64,000 bases of DNA from Dehalococcoidia bacterium (GCA_026421215.1 JAPKBN010000001.1:62001-126000), one strand, 5' to 3'. Positions 1 to 8,709 are shown, counted from the stretch's first letter. Translations and numbers: made by a program. Notes: generated by a model not told the origin, from the letters alone.

Positions 1-159
1 GTAGGGCCTGACTTCGTAAGACGCGCACGCCACGACTCCCCGCCCCCCGGTGCCCCCAATGATCAGTAGTTTTCCGATCAGGTCCGGGTTGATCGAGCGT
101 TCTGCGGCGGCAAAAAATGCGTCGATATCGACGTGGAATATGGTTCGTTCGACGGCCAC
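1..159 (-). CDS. dinB: DNA polymerase IV (Y-family), N-terminal fragment
   Basis: Only the first 53 codons lie in the window; the frame is open to base 1, so the rest of the gene is outside. The translation carries the Y-family start, with HVDIDAFFAAAE followed by GKLLIIGG and RGVVACASYEVRP, matching the palm motif that holds the first catalytic Asp and the RGVV-A-SYEAR strand of DinB. The start is GTG at 159, preceded by GGAGG with a 6-base spacer. The family does error-prone translesion synthesis. Identification rests on about 50 residues but the motifs are diagnostic. It lies downstream of the flavin operon on the same strand with about 135 bases between, so it is probably a separate gene. 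Confidence 0.85.
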   Translation of the reverse strand, partial: MAVERTIFHVDIDAFFAAAERSINPDLIGKLLIIGGTGGRGVVACASYEVRPY

Positions 160-294
160 CGATGGCCTCCCGTACTCGTGGCGGGACGTGGTACAGCGTA
201 ATTTCACTGGACACGAGCGTAGCACCGGCACTTTCGCTCTCAAAGTCCGAGTGTCCGGATTCTCGAGCGTCTTGGGTTCTCGCGTCCGGGCAAA

Positions 295-771
295 CTACGC
301 CGGCTGCGAGCAGTCGCCCACTTCAAACCAGTCACGGCTTCGGTGCAGGTCGTTATTTCCAGACCATACGGATGAAGGTACGGCTATCACCTCGCCCGGG
401 ATCACAAACCTGATGCCGTAACGCTTTCCAATCGGGCCTTCCGGGAATAGTCCGATGGCGGTGACCGAAGATTTCCCCCCCGACGCTAGGTCGATTTCAC
501 TCTCAAAGAAGATCGAAATCAGACGTTCCTCGTCGACGAGAGCGATGCAGTACGGAGTTTGCCAGGCGACTTTGTCCAGATTTTCAAATTCGATGTTGAA
601 TGAGCTTTGCCCACCGCCGACGTGTTTGTTGGCCTCTCCAGAGATATTGACGATTCTGTCTGTTTCAAAGGTCCATCCAAACCTGAAACTGGCGTCTGTG
701 TTGGCGCAGGACACTGCCAGCAATATCACCGTCATCGCTGTCGCTAGAATAATGCCGGAGGGACGATGCAT
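295..771 (-). CDS. putative exported lipoprotein, unknown function
   Basis: A 158-residue protein with a hydrophobic N-terminal segment (residues about 7-20) ending at Cys22 in the context LLAVSC, a plausible but not ideal lipobox. The remainder is rich in beta-strand-like stretches (NIEFENLDKVAW, SSVTAIGLFPEG) and may be one Ig-like or beta-sandwich domain. No enzyme motif is visible. Its ATG overlaps the ribH stop by one base (TGATG), so it is translationally coupled as the last gene of the riboflavin operon. A role in flavin handling outside the membrane is only guilt by association. I do not recognise the family. Confidence 0.6.
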   Translation of the reverse strand: MHRPSGIILATAMTVILLAVSCANTDASFRFGWTFETDRIVNISGEANKHVGGGQSSFNIEFENLDKVAWQTPYCIALVDEERLISIFFESEIDLASGGKSSVTAIGLFPEGPIGKRYGIRFVIPGEVIAVPSSVWSGNNDLHRSRDWFEVGDCSQPA

Positions 772-1229
772 CAGGCGTCGTTCAACGCACGCAGTAAGTT
801 TGCCATTTCCACGGACGCTTCTGCGTACCCTGAGGCATGGCCGATACGTGCGTAGGCCTGGTCCGTGGTGTACGTAGTCTGGACGCCGAATATCACCGGG
901 ACTCCGGTATCGAGGGACAAGCGGGCGATCCCGTCTGCGGATTCTTTCGAAACGTACTCGAAATGGGCCGTCGCGCCTTCGATCACTGCGCCTATGCAGA
1001 TCACCGAATCATAGTTGCCCGAGCGCGCCATCGCTGCTGCCGTAACCGGTAACTCAAACGCTCCTGGTACATGCGCGACCGTGACATCGGCATCCGATAC
1101 GCCAAGCTCCTCGAGCCTCGCCAGTGCCGATTCCAGCATGCGGTCCGTGATGTAACTGTTAAAGCGCGCAACCGCTATGCCGATGCGTAAGCCGGACCCG
1201 TCGCCGTGGCCGTTCAATTCTCTTGGCAT
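771..1229 (-). CDS. ribH: 6,7-dimethyl-8-ribityllumazine synthase
   Basis: Condenses 5-amino-6-ribitylamino-uracil with 3,4-dihydroxy-2-butanone 4-phosphate, the penultimate step of riboflavin synthesis, in the cytosol. At 152 residues it has the normal family length. Visible signatures are ARFNSYITDR (21-30; substrate-binding Phe23), VPGAFELP (54-61), IEGATAHFEYV (83-93, with the catalytic His89) and GVQTTYTTDQA (115-125), followed by the phosphate-binding Arg128. It sits between ribBA (11 bases upstream) and the lipoprotein gene (1-base overlap). The protein usually forms a 60-mer or pentamer. Confidence 0.95.
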   Translation of the reverse strand: MPRELNGHGDGSGLRIGIAVARFNSYITDRMLESALARLEELGVSDADVTVAHVPGAFELPVTAAAMARSGNYDSVICIGAVIEGATAHFEYVSKESADGIARLSLDTGVPVIFGVQTTYTTDQAYARIGHASGYAEASVEMANLLRALNDA

Positions 1230-1240
1230 AACGCCGGGAG

Positions 1241-2503
1241 CTACCCGTCCAACCCAGCGCCGGACAGTGTGTGGCCCATTCGGTCCCGCTTCGTCTTCAG
1301 GTAGCGACGATTCTCGGGGTTGGAAGGCGCTTCTAGCCCGACCTGATTGATCTCAAGTCCGTAGCCCTGAAGACCGACTACTTTACGGGGGTTGTTGGTC
1401 ATTTGATTGAACTTCTTCACGCCTAGATCGACCAGGATCTGAGCGCCCACTCCGTAGTGACGGAGGTCCATGGCAAATCCGAGATGCTCGTTGGCCTCGA
1501 TAGTATCGAACCCCTCGTCCTGCAACTGGTACGCCTTCAGTTTGTTGTGGAGGCCAATTCCACGGCCCTCCTGACGCATGTAAAGCAAGACACCCCGTCC
1601 TTCAGCGGCGATGGCCTTCCGAGCCATTTCAACCTGGATGCCACATTCACAGCGAAGGCTTCCGAAGACGTCACCGGTCAAACATTCTGAGTGGATTCGG
1701 CCAAGGACCGGGTTTCCATCTGAGACATCTCCCATCACCAGAGCAACGTGCTCGTCATGGTCAACGAAACTCCGGTACGCGATGACGGTAAATTCGCCCT
1801 CCGGGGTTGGGAGCCGTGTTTCGGCGACCCGCTCCACAAGCTTCTCGTGCCGAAAGCGGTACTCGATGATGTCTGCAACGCTAACGATCGGGATGTCGAA
1901 CTCGGTGGAAAGCAATTCCAGCTCCGCCCGGCGGGCCATCGTGCCGTCCTCGTTCATCACTTCACATATAACTGCGGCCTCGCGCTGCCCGGCCATCCGG
2001 GCCAGATCCACGGAAGCCTCTGTCTGTCCGGCACGCACGAGTACGCCACCAGCTGCGTACCTGAGGGGGAAGATGTGACCCGGGCGTGCCAAGTTTGCGG
2101 GCACAGATTCCGGGTTTGCAAGCAGTTGCACCGTATACGAGCGGTCTGCGGAGGAGATACCAGTCGTTATACCGTCCGCAGCGTCGACCGATACGGTGAA
2201 CGCGGTGCCTAGCGAAGCCGTATTCCGGTTGACCATCAGCGGGATGTCCAGTCGCTCCAGGTCTTCGCCGAGCATCGGAACGCAGATCAGGCCGCGGCCA
2301 ACACTAGCCATGAAGTTGATGGCTTCTGGCGTGATGAAATCGGCCGCCATCGCCAAGTCACCTTCGTTCTCGCGATCTTCGTCGTCAACGATGATGACCA
2401 TACGACCCGCTGCATACCTCTTTATCGCGGCCTCAACGCTTCTGGTCGATTCATCTACGCCGGGTACGTTATTGGCGGGGTCAGCTTCCGGTGTGGTCGG
2501 CAA
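1241..2503 (-). CDS. ribBA: bifunctional DHBP synthase / GTP cyclohydrolase II
   Basis: The N-terminal half resembles 3,4-dihydroxy-2-butanone-4-phosphate synthase (DDEDRENEGD at about 40-49, RPGHIFPLR, NEDGTMARR). The C-terminal half is GTP cyclohydrolase II, with the zinc triad C-x10-C-x-C (SECLTGDVFGSLRCECG) and RQEGRGIGL. I start it at TTG 2503 because GGAG lies 7 bases upstream and this still leaves the whole DHBP domain. An ATG at 2542 has no ribosome-binding site and would overlap ribE by 62 bases. The overlap from TTG is 23 bases. Odd: the metal-ligand His of the family GHTEA motif reads Gln (AGQTEASVDL, codon CAG), so DHBP synthase activity may be altered. The GCH II half looks intact. 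Confidence 0.93.
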   Translation of the reverse strand: MPTTPEADPANNVPGVDESTRSVEAAIKRYAAGRMVIIVDDEDRENEGDLAMAADFITPEAINFMASVGRGLICVPMLGEDLERLDIPLMVNRNTASLGTAFTVSVDAADGITTGISSADRSYTVQLLANPESVPANLARPGHIFPLRYAAGGVLVRAGQTEASVDLARMAGQREAAVICEVMNEDGTMARRAELELLSTEFDIPIVSVADIIEYRFRHEKLVERVAETRLPTPEGEFTVIAYRSFVDHDEHVALVMGDVSDGNPVLGRIHSECLTGDVFGSLRCECGIQVEMARKAIAAEGRGVLLYMRQEGRGIGLHNKLKAYQLQDEGFDTIEANEHLGFAMDLRHYGVGAQILVDLGVKKFNQMTNNPRKVVGLQGYGLEINQVGLEAPSNPENRRYLKTKRDRMGHTLSGAGLDG

Positions 2504-3092
2504 GCAACTTCTCCAGATATGGGCGGGCCATCTGCTCGACATACTTTGCGGTAACGTCGACTTCGATGTTCACTTTTGAACCCGCTGTCCGCTCTGCGAT
2601 GGTCGTGTGTTCGTACGTATAAGGGATTATCGCGACGGAGAAACCGTCATCGTCCCGGTCCACCACGGTCAGGCTTGTGCCGTCGATGGTGATAAACCCC
2701 TTCGAAACGATATAACGCATTATAGATTCGTCGGCGATAAATCGTATAACGATCGAATCCCCGTCTTTCTCCACAGCCGAGACCTCGGCAATGCCGTCGA
2801 CGTGGCCCTGCACCATGTGGCCGCCGATGCGCCCACCTTCCGCCAGGGAACGCTCCAGGTTGACGCGGTTGCCCGTTTTCAGTTCGGGCAGGTTGGTACG
2901 GCTGAGTGTCTCCGGAACGACCTCGACAGACAGTTCACCTTCTTCACCGGCGACAACGGTCAGGCAGGCGCCTGCAACGCAAATTGATTCCGATTCCTTG
3001 AGTCCGGCCGTGACATATGGCGCGTGGATAGTAAGTTTCATCCCCTCGAACGAGAGGACTTCGCCAACTTCTTCTACTATTCCGGTAAACAT
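2481..3092 (-). CDS. ribE: riboflavin synthase, alpha chain
   Basis: Dismutates two 6,7-dimethyl-8-ribityllumazine molecules to riboflavin plus the pyrimidine precursor. The 203-residue protein shows the duplicated barrel typical of the family. Repeat 1 starts MFTGIVEEVGEV with later VAGACLTVV and GRIGGHMVQGHVDG; repeat 2 has SIMRYIVSKGFITIDGTSLTVV. The N-terminal MFTGIVEE is the classic start and fixes the ATG. It lies 35 bases downstream of ribD, and its last 23 bases overlap ribBA, whose ribosome-binding site is inside ribE codons. Confidence 0.95.
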   Translation of the reverse strand: MFTGIVEEVGEVLSFEGMKLTIHAPYVTAGLKESESICVAGACLTVVAGEEGELSVEVVPETLSRTNLPELKTGNRVNLERSLAEGGRIGGHMVQGHVDGIAEVSAVEKDGDSIVIRFIADESIMRYIVSKGFITIDGTSLTVVDRDDDGFSVAIIPYTYEHTTIAERTAGSKVNIEVDVTAKYVEQMARPYLEKLLADHTGS

Positions 3093-3127
3093 GCGATGCG
3101 TTTAGATGTGTTGTGTTTACGCTGCCG

Positions 3128-4234
3128 CTATTGCGGCGCGTATCCCGTGATGAGAACATCCGGTCCAATTTGCTCAACACGCATACGGTCAAGTTTAAGC
3201 GCGCTCGACACCTCCGATACACCAATTCCACCGACGGCGGTCAATGCATCGGCACCACCGATGATGACGGGAGCTATAAAAGCTGCCACTTTGTCAGCCA
3301 GCCCGGCGTCGATCACAGAACCCGTGAGGGCGGCGCCGGCTTCCATCATTACGTTGATACATCCCCGTTCGCCAAGGAGGTCCAACAGGCTTTTGACGTC
3401 AATCCCGCCCGACTTGGAACGAGGAAGCTGAACTGCCTCGAGGCTGGGTGCGTCTAGCGTTAATTTACATCCTTCTGCCTGGACCCACAGTACGTCACCC
3501 GGCTCGGCCAGTAACGCAGCCGTAGACGGCATCCGGCCGTCGCTATCGACGATCACCCGGAGCCGAGGTCGACCGGTCACACCCTCCAGTCGCGCCGTCA
3601 ACCGAGGATCGTCGGCAAGCACAGTGCCTATTCCGGTGATCACCGCGTCGGTCTGAGCACGCATCAGGTGAACTCGCTCCCGGGCCTCTTTCGATGTGAT
3701 CCACTGGGAGTCACCGGTCCTTGTCGCGATACGACCGTCAAGGCTGGCGGCGAACTTCACGGTAACGAACGGTCTCCGTGTCGCCATGTGGTGTAAAAAC
3801 CCTTCAAGTGACTCCATCGCCCTTTCGACAAGGTCCCCTTCAAGAGGCATAACGACCTGTATTCCGGCCTCCCGCAGTTTACGGAACCCTTCACCATCCA
3901 CGCGCGGATCAGGGTCTCCGACCGGGCAAACAACTCGATCAATCCCGGCTGTGATAAGCGCATCTACGCACGGACCTGTGAAATGTGTGTGTGAGCATGG
4001 CTCAAGCGTCGTGTAGATGGTGGCTCCACGCGCCCGCTCGCCGGCCTGTTGGATGGCGACGACCTCGGCATGCCTTTCGGGCGCTGGTTCAGTTCGCCCC
4101 TCACCGACTACTTCGCAGTCACGGACTATTACGGCGCCCACGGACGGGCGAGGCGACACCTCTCCCAGTCCGGCACGGCCGAGTTCGATGGCCCGTTCCA
4201 TGTACCGTCGTTGATTCGAGACTCCCGATGCCAC
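3128..4234 (-). CDS. ribD: bifunctional riboflavin deaminase/reductase
   Basis: Carries out the second and third steps from GTP: deamination of the pyrimidine and NADPH-dependent reduction of the ribose side chain. The N-terminal deaminase holds zinc ligands His55 (in RHAEVVAI, with catalytic Glu57), Cys80 and Cys89 (EPCSHTHFTGPC). The reductase starts near residue 148 (RPFVTVKFAASLDGRIA) and has GIGTVLADDPRLTAR. At 368 residues it matches full-length RibD. It starts 2 bases after the dcd stop and is followed 35 bases later by ribE. Confidence 0.95.
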   Translation of the reverse strand: MASGVSNQRRYMERAIELGRAGLGEVSPRPSVGAVIVRDCEVVGEGRTEPAPERHAEVVAIQQAGERARGATIYTTLEPCSHTHFTGPCVDALITAGIDRVVCPVGDPDPRVDGEGFRKLREAGIQVVMPLEGDLVERAMESLEGFLHHMATRRPFVTVKFAASLDGRIATRTGDSQWITSKEARERVHLMRAQTDAVITGIGTVLADDPRLTARLEGVTGRPRLRVIVDSDGRMPSTAALLAEPGDVLWVQAEGCKLTLDAPSLEAVQLPRSKSGGIDVKSLLDLLGERGCINVMMEAGAALTGSVIDAGLADKVAAFIAPVIIGGADALTAVGGIGVSEVSSALKLDRMRVEQIGPDVLITGYAPQ

Positions 4235-4236
4235 GG

Positions 4237-4824
4237 CTAATCTTTCTGGCCCGTTCGACGCTCGTCGAAATCAATATGCAACCGGGAAGTGGTGGGTTCT
4301 GACTGGCCCTGGTAACGGCTGCCAAGTTCGCTCGAACCGTACGGCCGATCAACCTCAGTGCTCATCCGTTGGAACGATATTTGGCCGATCCGCATGCCGG
4401 AATAGAGCGTGATCGGCAGGCGTGCGACGTTCGTCAATTCGAGGGTCAGATTACCCTTCCATCCCGGATCTATGTACCCGGCAGTTGAGTGGATAACGAG
4501 GCCTATACGTCCGAGCGAACTCTTGCCCTCCAGTCGTGCCACGATGTCGTTCGGCAGTTCGATGTGCTCCATCGTGCCGCCAAGCACGAACTCGCCCGGA
4601 TGTAGGATGAATGGCTTGTCGTCAGGAATCTCTTGTCGTTCCGTCAGGTCAGACAGGTCTTCACGGACATCGATATATGGCTTGCTGGAGTTCCTGAACA
4701 CAAGGATAGGTTTATCGAGATGCAAGTCCACGCTGGCAGGCTGAATATCGCGTTCGTTCAGCGGTTCGATAACGATTTGCCGGGCTGCGAGTGCTTCCTT
4801 GATTGAACGGTCGCTAAGGACCAT
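4237..4824 (-). CDS. dcd: dCTP deaminase, possibly dCTP deaminase/dUTPase
   Basis: Produces dUTP (or dUMP directly) from dCTP for thymidylate synthesis. Signatures are DIQPASVDLHL (26-36), EGKSSLGRIGL (99-109), IHSTAGYIDPGW (111-122) and catalytic Glu129 in LTLELTN. HSTAG with Gly116, rather than the His of E. coli Dcd, resembles the M. tuberculosis type, which is bifunctional; that assignment is inference. It is the first gene of the flavin operon, 2 bases before ribD. The pairing is not an obvious pathway link but both use cytosine/pyrimidine deamination chemistry. Confidence 0.93.
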   Translation of the reverse strand: MVLSDRSIKEALAARQIVIEPLNERDIQPASVDLHLDKPILVFRNSSKPYIDVREDLSDLTERQEIPDDKPFILHPGEFVLGGTMEHIELPNDIVARLEGKSSLGRIGLVIHSTAGYIDPGWKGNLTLELTNVARLPITLYSGMRIGQISFQRMSTEVDRPYGSSELGSRYQGQSEPTTSRLHIDFDERRTGQKD

Positions 4825-4992
4825 GTGGGTTCCTGATTCTGTTTGTGTCGGGTTGTGAAGTGACGTGACACCCGGGCCGGAATTCTACTGGACTGGGCGT
4901 GAGCGCGATGCCGCATGTAATCGTAATCGCGCGATGGGCGGAAATGGTTATGAAGTCACTAAGTGTTCATGCAGCCATGTCGTAAGAGTCGA

Positions 4993-5020
4993 TTGGTATC
5001 GACCCGAAGGCGGATACCAA
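4993..5020. repeat. short inverted repeat upstream of the dcd-rib operon
   Basis: TTGGTATC (4993-5000) and GATACCAA (5013-5020) form a perfect 8-base stem with a 12-base loop, about 170 bases upstream of the dcd start. The gap from 4825 to 5152 otherwise holds only a degenerate GTCATTCT half-repeat pair (about 5065-5089). I looked for an FMN riboswitch here on the minus strand and did not find its conserved core. A protein-binding operator or leader hairpin is possible. Confidence 0.35.
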
Positions 5021-5152
5021 CCCAGCATTACGGTATCGACGCGCTAAAAGTGCTTCTACATCTTGTCATTCTTAACGCCAGAGAAAGAATGACGGTTTGC
5101 TGGATTCCGGGTAAGAAGCACGGGTGCTTTGATCTCTCGAAAACGCGTTTAC

Positions 5153-5187
5153 AAAAAAGTAGGCTCCCATCCTTGACGGGAGCCTAC
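5153..5187 (-). terminator. rho-independent terminator of the SIMPL gene
   Basis: GTAGGCTCCC (5159-5168) and GGGAGCCTAC (5178-5187) form a perfect 10-base GC-rich stem with a 9-base loop. On the minus strand the stem is followed by TTTTTT (5158-5153). It lies about 50 bases past the stop of the SIMPL-domain lipoprotein gene and insulates the dcd-rib operon from it. Confidence 0.9.
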
Positions 5188-5237
5188 AGGGGAGGAGGGG
5201 TAGCAGCGTTTACGTACTGCTTACTCGGTTGTACGGA

Positions 5238-6170
5238 CTACTGGGCTGCAGGGATCACAATTGCGAAAACTGCCGACACGCTAGCCGTCACGTCCACATC
5301 GCCGGGGCTGACCTGAGTCGGGGCAAAAGAACGAGCCGAATCACCAAAAAAGGCTGCCTCAGCAACGGCGAAAGTCGGAGCTGGTGAGGTACCTCCGGTC
5401 TCCTGCAGGTACACGATCGGCCCGAGCTCAACCCCGAGTACCCGTGCGTAAAGCTCAGCCTTGTCGTAAGCGTCACGTGCAGCGAGGTCCCGAGCGGTGG
5501 CGCCGTACAGGGCAGGGTTGTCCAGACCGAAGCTAATCCCGTTAATCCGGACCTCGTCGCCCGCTGCCTCGGAAACCTTATCGATCACGTTTCCGACCTC
5601 GTCGAGATCACGAATGGTGACCTCTACCGAGTTGGAGACGATGTATCCGATGATGACAGATTCGCCGTACTTGCCAATCGCCGAGTCACGCTCCACGTAT
5701 GTGGTTTGCGGCTGGATGCTGAAGTTCCGGGTGATGATGTCATCCTGGGCAACTCCGGCGTCTGTGAGGGCGTTACGGGCGGAATCCATCGCCTCGGCGG
5801 CAACCTGGCGGGCTTCACTGACGGTGGTCTCACGCGCTTCCACCCGGAGGCTTAGCGTCGCAATGTCCGGGTCAACGGCAACCGTGCCACTTCCTGATAC
5901 GGAAATCCCGACCTGCTGGAACCCGCCGCTGACCTGGCTGGCCGCAACCCGTGCGAAGTCATTAAATCCAGTGGGAATCGCTTCGGTGGACGGTGCATAT
6001 ATCGTCCCGGCGGGCACATTGGTGATCTGACCGATCGGGGCAACCGGCGCCAGTCCGTCTTCGCCCCCGGCTTCATTTGAGTCCGAGCTGCAAGCCACGA
6101 TGGCGACCATCATCAGCGCTATGGCGCCGCCAATGAAGAGGGATTTCCTCGTCCGAATCTTCTCCAGCAT
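5238..6170 (-). CDS. SIMPL-domain (DUF541) lipoprotein
   Basis: A 310-residue secreted protein. Residues 1-26 form a basic n-region (MLEKIRTRKS) and hydrophobic core ending in VAIVAC, giving lipidation at Cys27, followed by an acidic/Ser-rich tether. From about residue 88 it reads GISVSGSGTVAVDPDIATLS, the start of the SIMPL/DUF541 domain, with the typical TTVSEARQVAAEAM helix and later ATARDLAARDAYDKAELYAR. Bacterial SIMPL proteins are periplasmic or surface proteins, some linked to oxidative stress; the biochemical role is not settled. Start is ATG with GGAG 8 bases upstream. Divergent from lepB. Confidence 0.88.
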   Translation of the reverse strand: MLEKIRTRKSLFIGGAIALMMVAIVACSSDSNEAGGEDGLAPVAPIGQITNVPAGTIYAPSTEAIPTGFNDFARVAASQVSGGFQQVGISVSGSGTVAVDPDIATLSLRVEARETTVSEARQVAAEAMDSARNALTDAGVAQDDIITRNFSIQPQTTYVERDSAIGKYGESVIIGYIVSNSVEVTIRDLDEVGNVIDKVSEAAGDEVRINGISFGLDNPALYGATARDLAARDAYDKAELYARVLGVELGPIVYLQETGGTSPAPTFAVAEAAFFGDSARSFAPTQVSPGDVDVTASVSAVFAIVIPAAQ

Positions 6171-6316
6171 TGTTTTCTCTCCTGACAGCCGTATTCGGCG
6201 TCTTTATACGTGCAGATAATTTCGGGTCGTTTGTCTTTGAATCGACCCTTCACAACTACAGACGTTCGGGGAAGCGACGCGTACAACCACGAAGGCGAAC
6301 ACAGCGTACTCTTACC

Positions 6317-6322
6317 TATAAT
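6317..6322 (+). promoter_or_regulatory. possible -10 box for lepB
   Basis: A perfect TATAAT sits in the 239-base divergent region between the SIMPL gene and lepB, about 88 bases before the lepB start. No good -35 hexamer is visible 16-18 bases upstream, so this is a weak call. Confidence 0.35.
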
Positions 6323-6409
6323 CAGCTAGACAGATTCAATAGACCGCTTGGTTCTTGATCTCGCAGCTTCCCAACTTCTCCCTGACCAGCCTGGAGTTTC
6401 CTGGGCCCT

Positions 6410-7045
6410 TTGAAATCAATACGTGATATATCTGAGACCACCATCACGGCGGTCCTCATCTTCGTGATCCTCCAGATCTCCACCCAGTCTTTTCGCGTGG
6501 ATGGCACGAGCATGGACCCGACGATGGCTGACGGCCAGCACGTCATGATCAATAAATTCATCTACGCAAGCGCGGATCGCAGCATCTTTGGCGACATTCT
6601 GCACGCCATTAAGGGCGGTGATGACGGTGAGCGCGCTTACCTGTTCCACGCACCGCAACGTGACGATGTAATCGTATTTACCCCGCCCACCGGCCCGGTC
6701 GCGGAATTTCTTGTAAAACGTGTAATCGGGATCCCGGGGGACGAGATCGATATCCGCGGTGGCCAAGTCTGGGTGAACGGAGAGCCTCGAGACGAGTCGT
6801 TTCCAGTAACCCGTGAAAACGGCGGAGTTTATCCCCTCACAGTCGATGCCGACAATTTGTTCGTGCTGGGCGACAATCGTGGCAGATCTAACGATTCACG
6901 CACTTGGGGACAACTCCCGGCGAGGAATGTGGTGGGGCGTGTCTGGTTTGGATACTGGCCGCCGGAGCAGATGAAACTGTTCTCGTCTGTCGGATCAGCC
7001 ATCACCCAGATCAATCTGGGCGCCCCGGTCGGTTTGCCAAGGTAA
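6410..7045 (+). CDS. lepB: signal peptidase I
   Basis: Membrane-bound Ser/Lys protease that removes signal peptides from exported proteins. One N-terminal membrane segment (about 9-24, TTITAVLIFVILQI) precedes the catalytic box DGTSMDPTM with Ser34. The Lys general base is Lys103 in FLVKRVIGIPGDEIDI, and the C-terminal family box is FVLGDNRGRSNDSRTWG. The 211-residue length is typical. Start is TTG 6410; GGAG lies about 14 bases upstream, a long spacing, but no better in-frame start keeps the membrane helix. A single-gene unit. Confidence 0.93.
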   Translation: MKSIRDISETTITAVLIFVILQISTQSFRVDGTSMDPTMADGQHVMINKFIYASADRSIFGDILHAIKGGDDGERAYLFHAPQRDDVIVFTPPTGPVAEFLVKRVIGIPGDEIDIRGGQVWVNGEPRDESFPVTRENGGVYPLTVDADNLFVLGDNRGRSNDSRTWGQLPARNVVGRVWFGYWPPEQMKLFSSVGSAITQINLGAPVGLPR

Positions 7046-7049
7046 TCAC

Positions 7050-7066
7050 GGCCCCACAACGGGGCC
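7050..7066 (+). terminator. hairpin after lepB
   Basis: GGCCCC (7050-7055) and GGGGCC (7061-7066) make a 6-base GC stem with loop ACAAC, 5 bases after the lepB stop. No T-run follows, so it is a weak intrinsic terminator or an mRNA 3' end stabiliser. Confidence 0.5.
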
Positions 7067-7215
7067 ACTTGCATGGGCCTTGAGCGTCTTACCTAGGTCG
7101 TGAGCTTAGGGTAAAGTTGGCCCATCCCATACTGGTGATCCGTACTTCGATCAATATCTGTCTTGCAGACGGTCGGATGGCGAATCCAAATTTGTGACGA
7201 ATTCAGGAGGATCCG

Positions 7216-8622
7216 ATGGTGGATGAGCGGCTCACGACGATGGCCCACCTGCTCCGACGTGCAGGGTTTGGCTCTTCACGTGATGAACTTGAAGAGTACG
7301 CGGCACGGCCTTACGAAGATGTGGTCGATGATCTCGTGAATCCCGAGCGGTTTGAGCCCCTGGACGAAGACACTCTCGAACGCTTCTACCCACACATTTT
7401 CTCTAACAAGGATAACCCGGCCGTTTGGAATGGCAGGTGGTTCTGGAGGATGGTCAACACGCGACGTCCTCTTGAAGAGAAGATGACCCTGTTCTGGCAC
7501 CACGTATTCGCCACGGGTTGGACCAAGAGCGAGCACACGCCGTCTATGGTCAGCCACATAGAGATGCTCCGGAAGAACGGCCTGCAGAACTTCCGAACAC
7601 TGTTACTTGAGATATCCAAAGACCCGGCCATGAGCTTCTGGCTGGACAACTCCGAGAACCACGGCGACGCCCCGAACGAGAACTACGGCCGGGAGTTGCT
7701 TGAGCTGTTCTCGATGGGAATCGGCACATACGACGAGCCGGACGTGAAGGACGCAGCGCGCGCCTTTACCGGCTGGACCTTCGAGCAACCGCTCCCGCTC
7801 TACCCGACCGGTCACTACAACGCCAGATTCCTGTTTCGTCCGGAAGACCACGATAACTCTGAGAAGACGTTCCTCGGGGTGACGGGCAACCTTAACGGCG
7901 AAGACATCATCGATCTCATCGTCAAACAAGAGGCGAACGCGCGGTTCATATGCCGCCACATCTACAACTTCTTTGTTGCAGACGAGCCTCAGATCCCGGC
8001 CTGGAGCGTGACGCCACCACAGGACGAGGCGGCAATAGACATTCTTGTGAAGTCGTACATGGATTCGGACGCGGACATCCGAACCGTGATGAAGACGCTG
8101 TTCCTGTCCGACTTCTTCAAAGGAGCTCGTGGTAAGCGGGTCAAGTGCCCGGCGGAGTTCATCGCCGGCACTATAAAGCTCACCGGCGAGTTCCGAGAGA
8201 TCGAACCCGGACTACCGACGCTGGATTCGGCGAGCATCGTGATGGGCCAGAAGTTGATGGATCCACCGACGGTCGAAGGCTGGCACACGGGCAAGGAATG
8301 GATCGACGGAGGGACGCTCACAGAGCGCATCAACTTCGCCACCGCCCGCGTCGGCAACCCGGAGATGCCGGGTACAAGAGCGATCATAGATCGACTTGCC
8401 GGCTCAGGTGATCCGATCACGCCGTCCGAACTCGTTGACGGCGTCCTGGACCTCGCCGGTCCCATCGAGGTGACGGAAGAGACACGCACGGCGCTGTTGC
8501 AGCTCGCGGGACTGGATGGAGACCTCGAATTCGGCAGTTCATCCGACCGTATGAAGAGCGAGGACCGAATTGCTCGAATGCTGGCACTCGCGGTCGCATC
8601 CCGGGAGTACCAGTTCGCTTAA
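7216..8622 (+). CDS. DUF1800 domain protein
   Basis: A 468-residue protein with the DUF1800 hallmarks: AHLLRRAGFGSS near the N-terminus, MTLFWHHVFATGW (about 94-106), PNENYGRELLELFSMG (about 153-168) and AARAFTGWTF. The biochemical function is unknown; members almost always pair with a DUF1501 protein, as here. Start ATG has AGGAGG 6 bases upstream. Unlike many members it has no visible Tat or Sec signal, so a cytoplasmic location is suggested. First gene of a three-gene operon with DUF1501 and NHL-repeat genes. Confidence 0.88.
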   Translation: MVDERLTTMAHLLRRAGFGSSRDELEEYAARPYEDVVDDLVNPERFEPLDEDTLERFYPHIFSNKDNPAVWNGRWFWRMVNTRRPLEEKMTLFWHHVFATGWTKSEHTPSMVSHIEMLRKNGLQNFRTLLLEISKDPAMSFWLDNSENHGDAPNENYGRELLELFSMGIGTYDEPDVKDAARAFTGWTFEQPLPLYPTGHYNARFLFRPEDHDNSEKTFLGVTGNLNGEDIIDLIVKQEANARFICRHIYNFFVADEPQIPAWSVTPPQDEAAIDILVKSYMDSDADIRTVMKTLFLSDFFKGARGKRVKCPAEFIAGTIKLTGEFREIEPGLPTLDSASIVMGQKLMDPPTVEGWHTGKEWIDGGTLTERINFATARVGNPEMPGTRAIIDRLAGSGDPITPSELVDGVLDLAGPIEVTEETRTALLQLAGLDGDLEFGSSSDRMKSEDRIARMLALAVASREYQFA

Positions 8623-8633
8623 TCGAATCAACG

Positions 8634-8657
8634 GCCTGCCTCCACAACGAGGCAGGC
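8634..8657 (+). other. intercistronic hairpin
   Basis: GCCTGCCTC (8634-8642) and GAGGCAGGC (8649-8657) make a perfect 9-base stem with a 6-base loop between the DUF1800 and DUF1501 genes. With no T-run after it, it more likely tunes mRNA stability or partial readthrough than terminates. Confidence 0.55.
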
Positions 8658-8709
8658 ACTTCAAATCAGTCGCATCAGGAACCGCAAACCACGGGAGGAC
8701 CGATCAGAC

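Noticed and set aside
295-877. Several plus-strand ORFs over the lipoprotein and ribH
   Set aside because: They are shadows of the minus-strand genes, with unlikely composition (Arg/Ser/Thr-rich) and no start sites.
4825-5152. FMN riboswitch upstream of the dcd-rib operon
   Set aside because: I looked for the conserved FMN-aptamer core on the minus strand; only a short hairpin (4993-5020) and a degenerate repeat are present.
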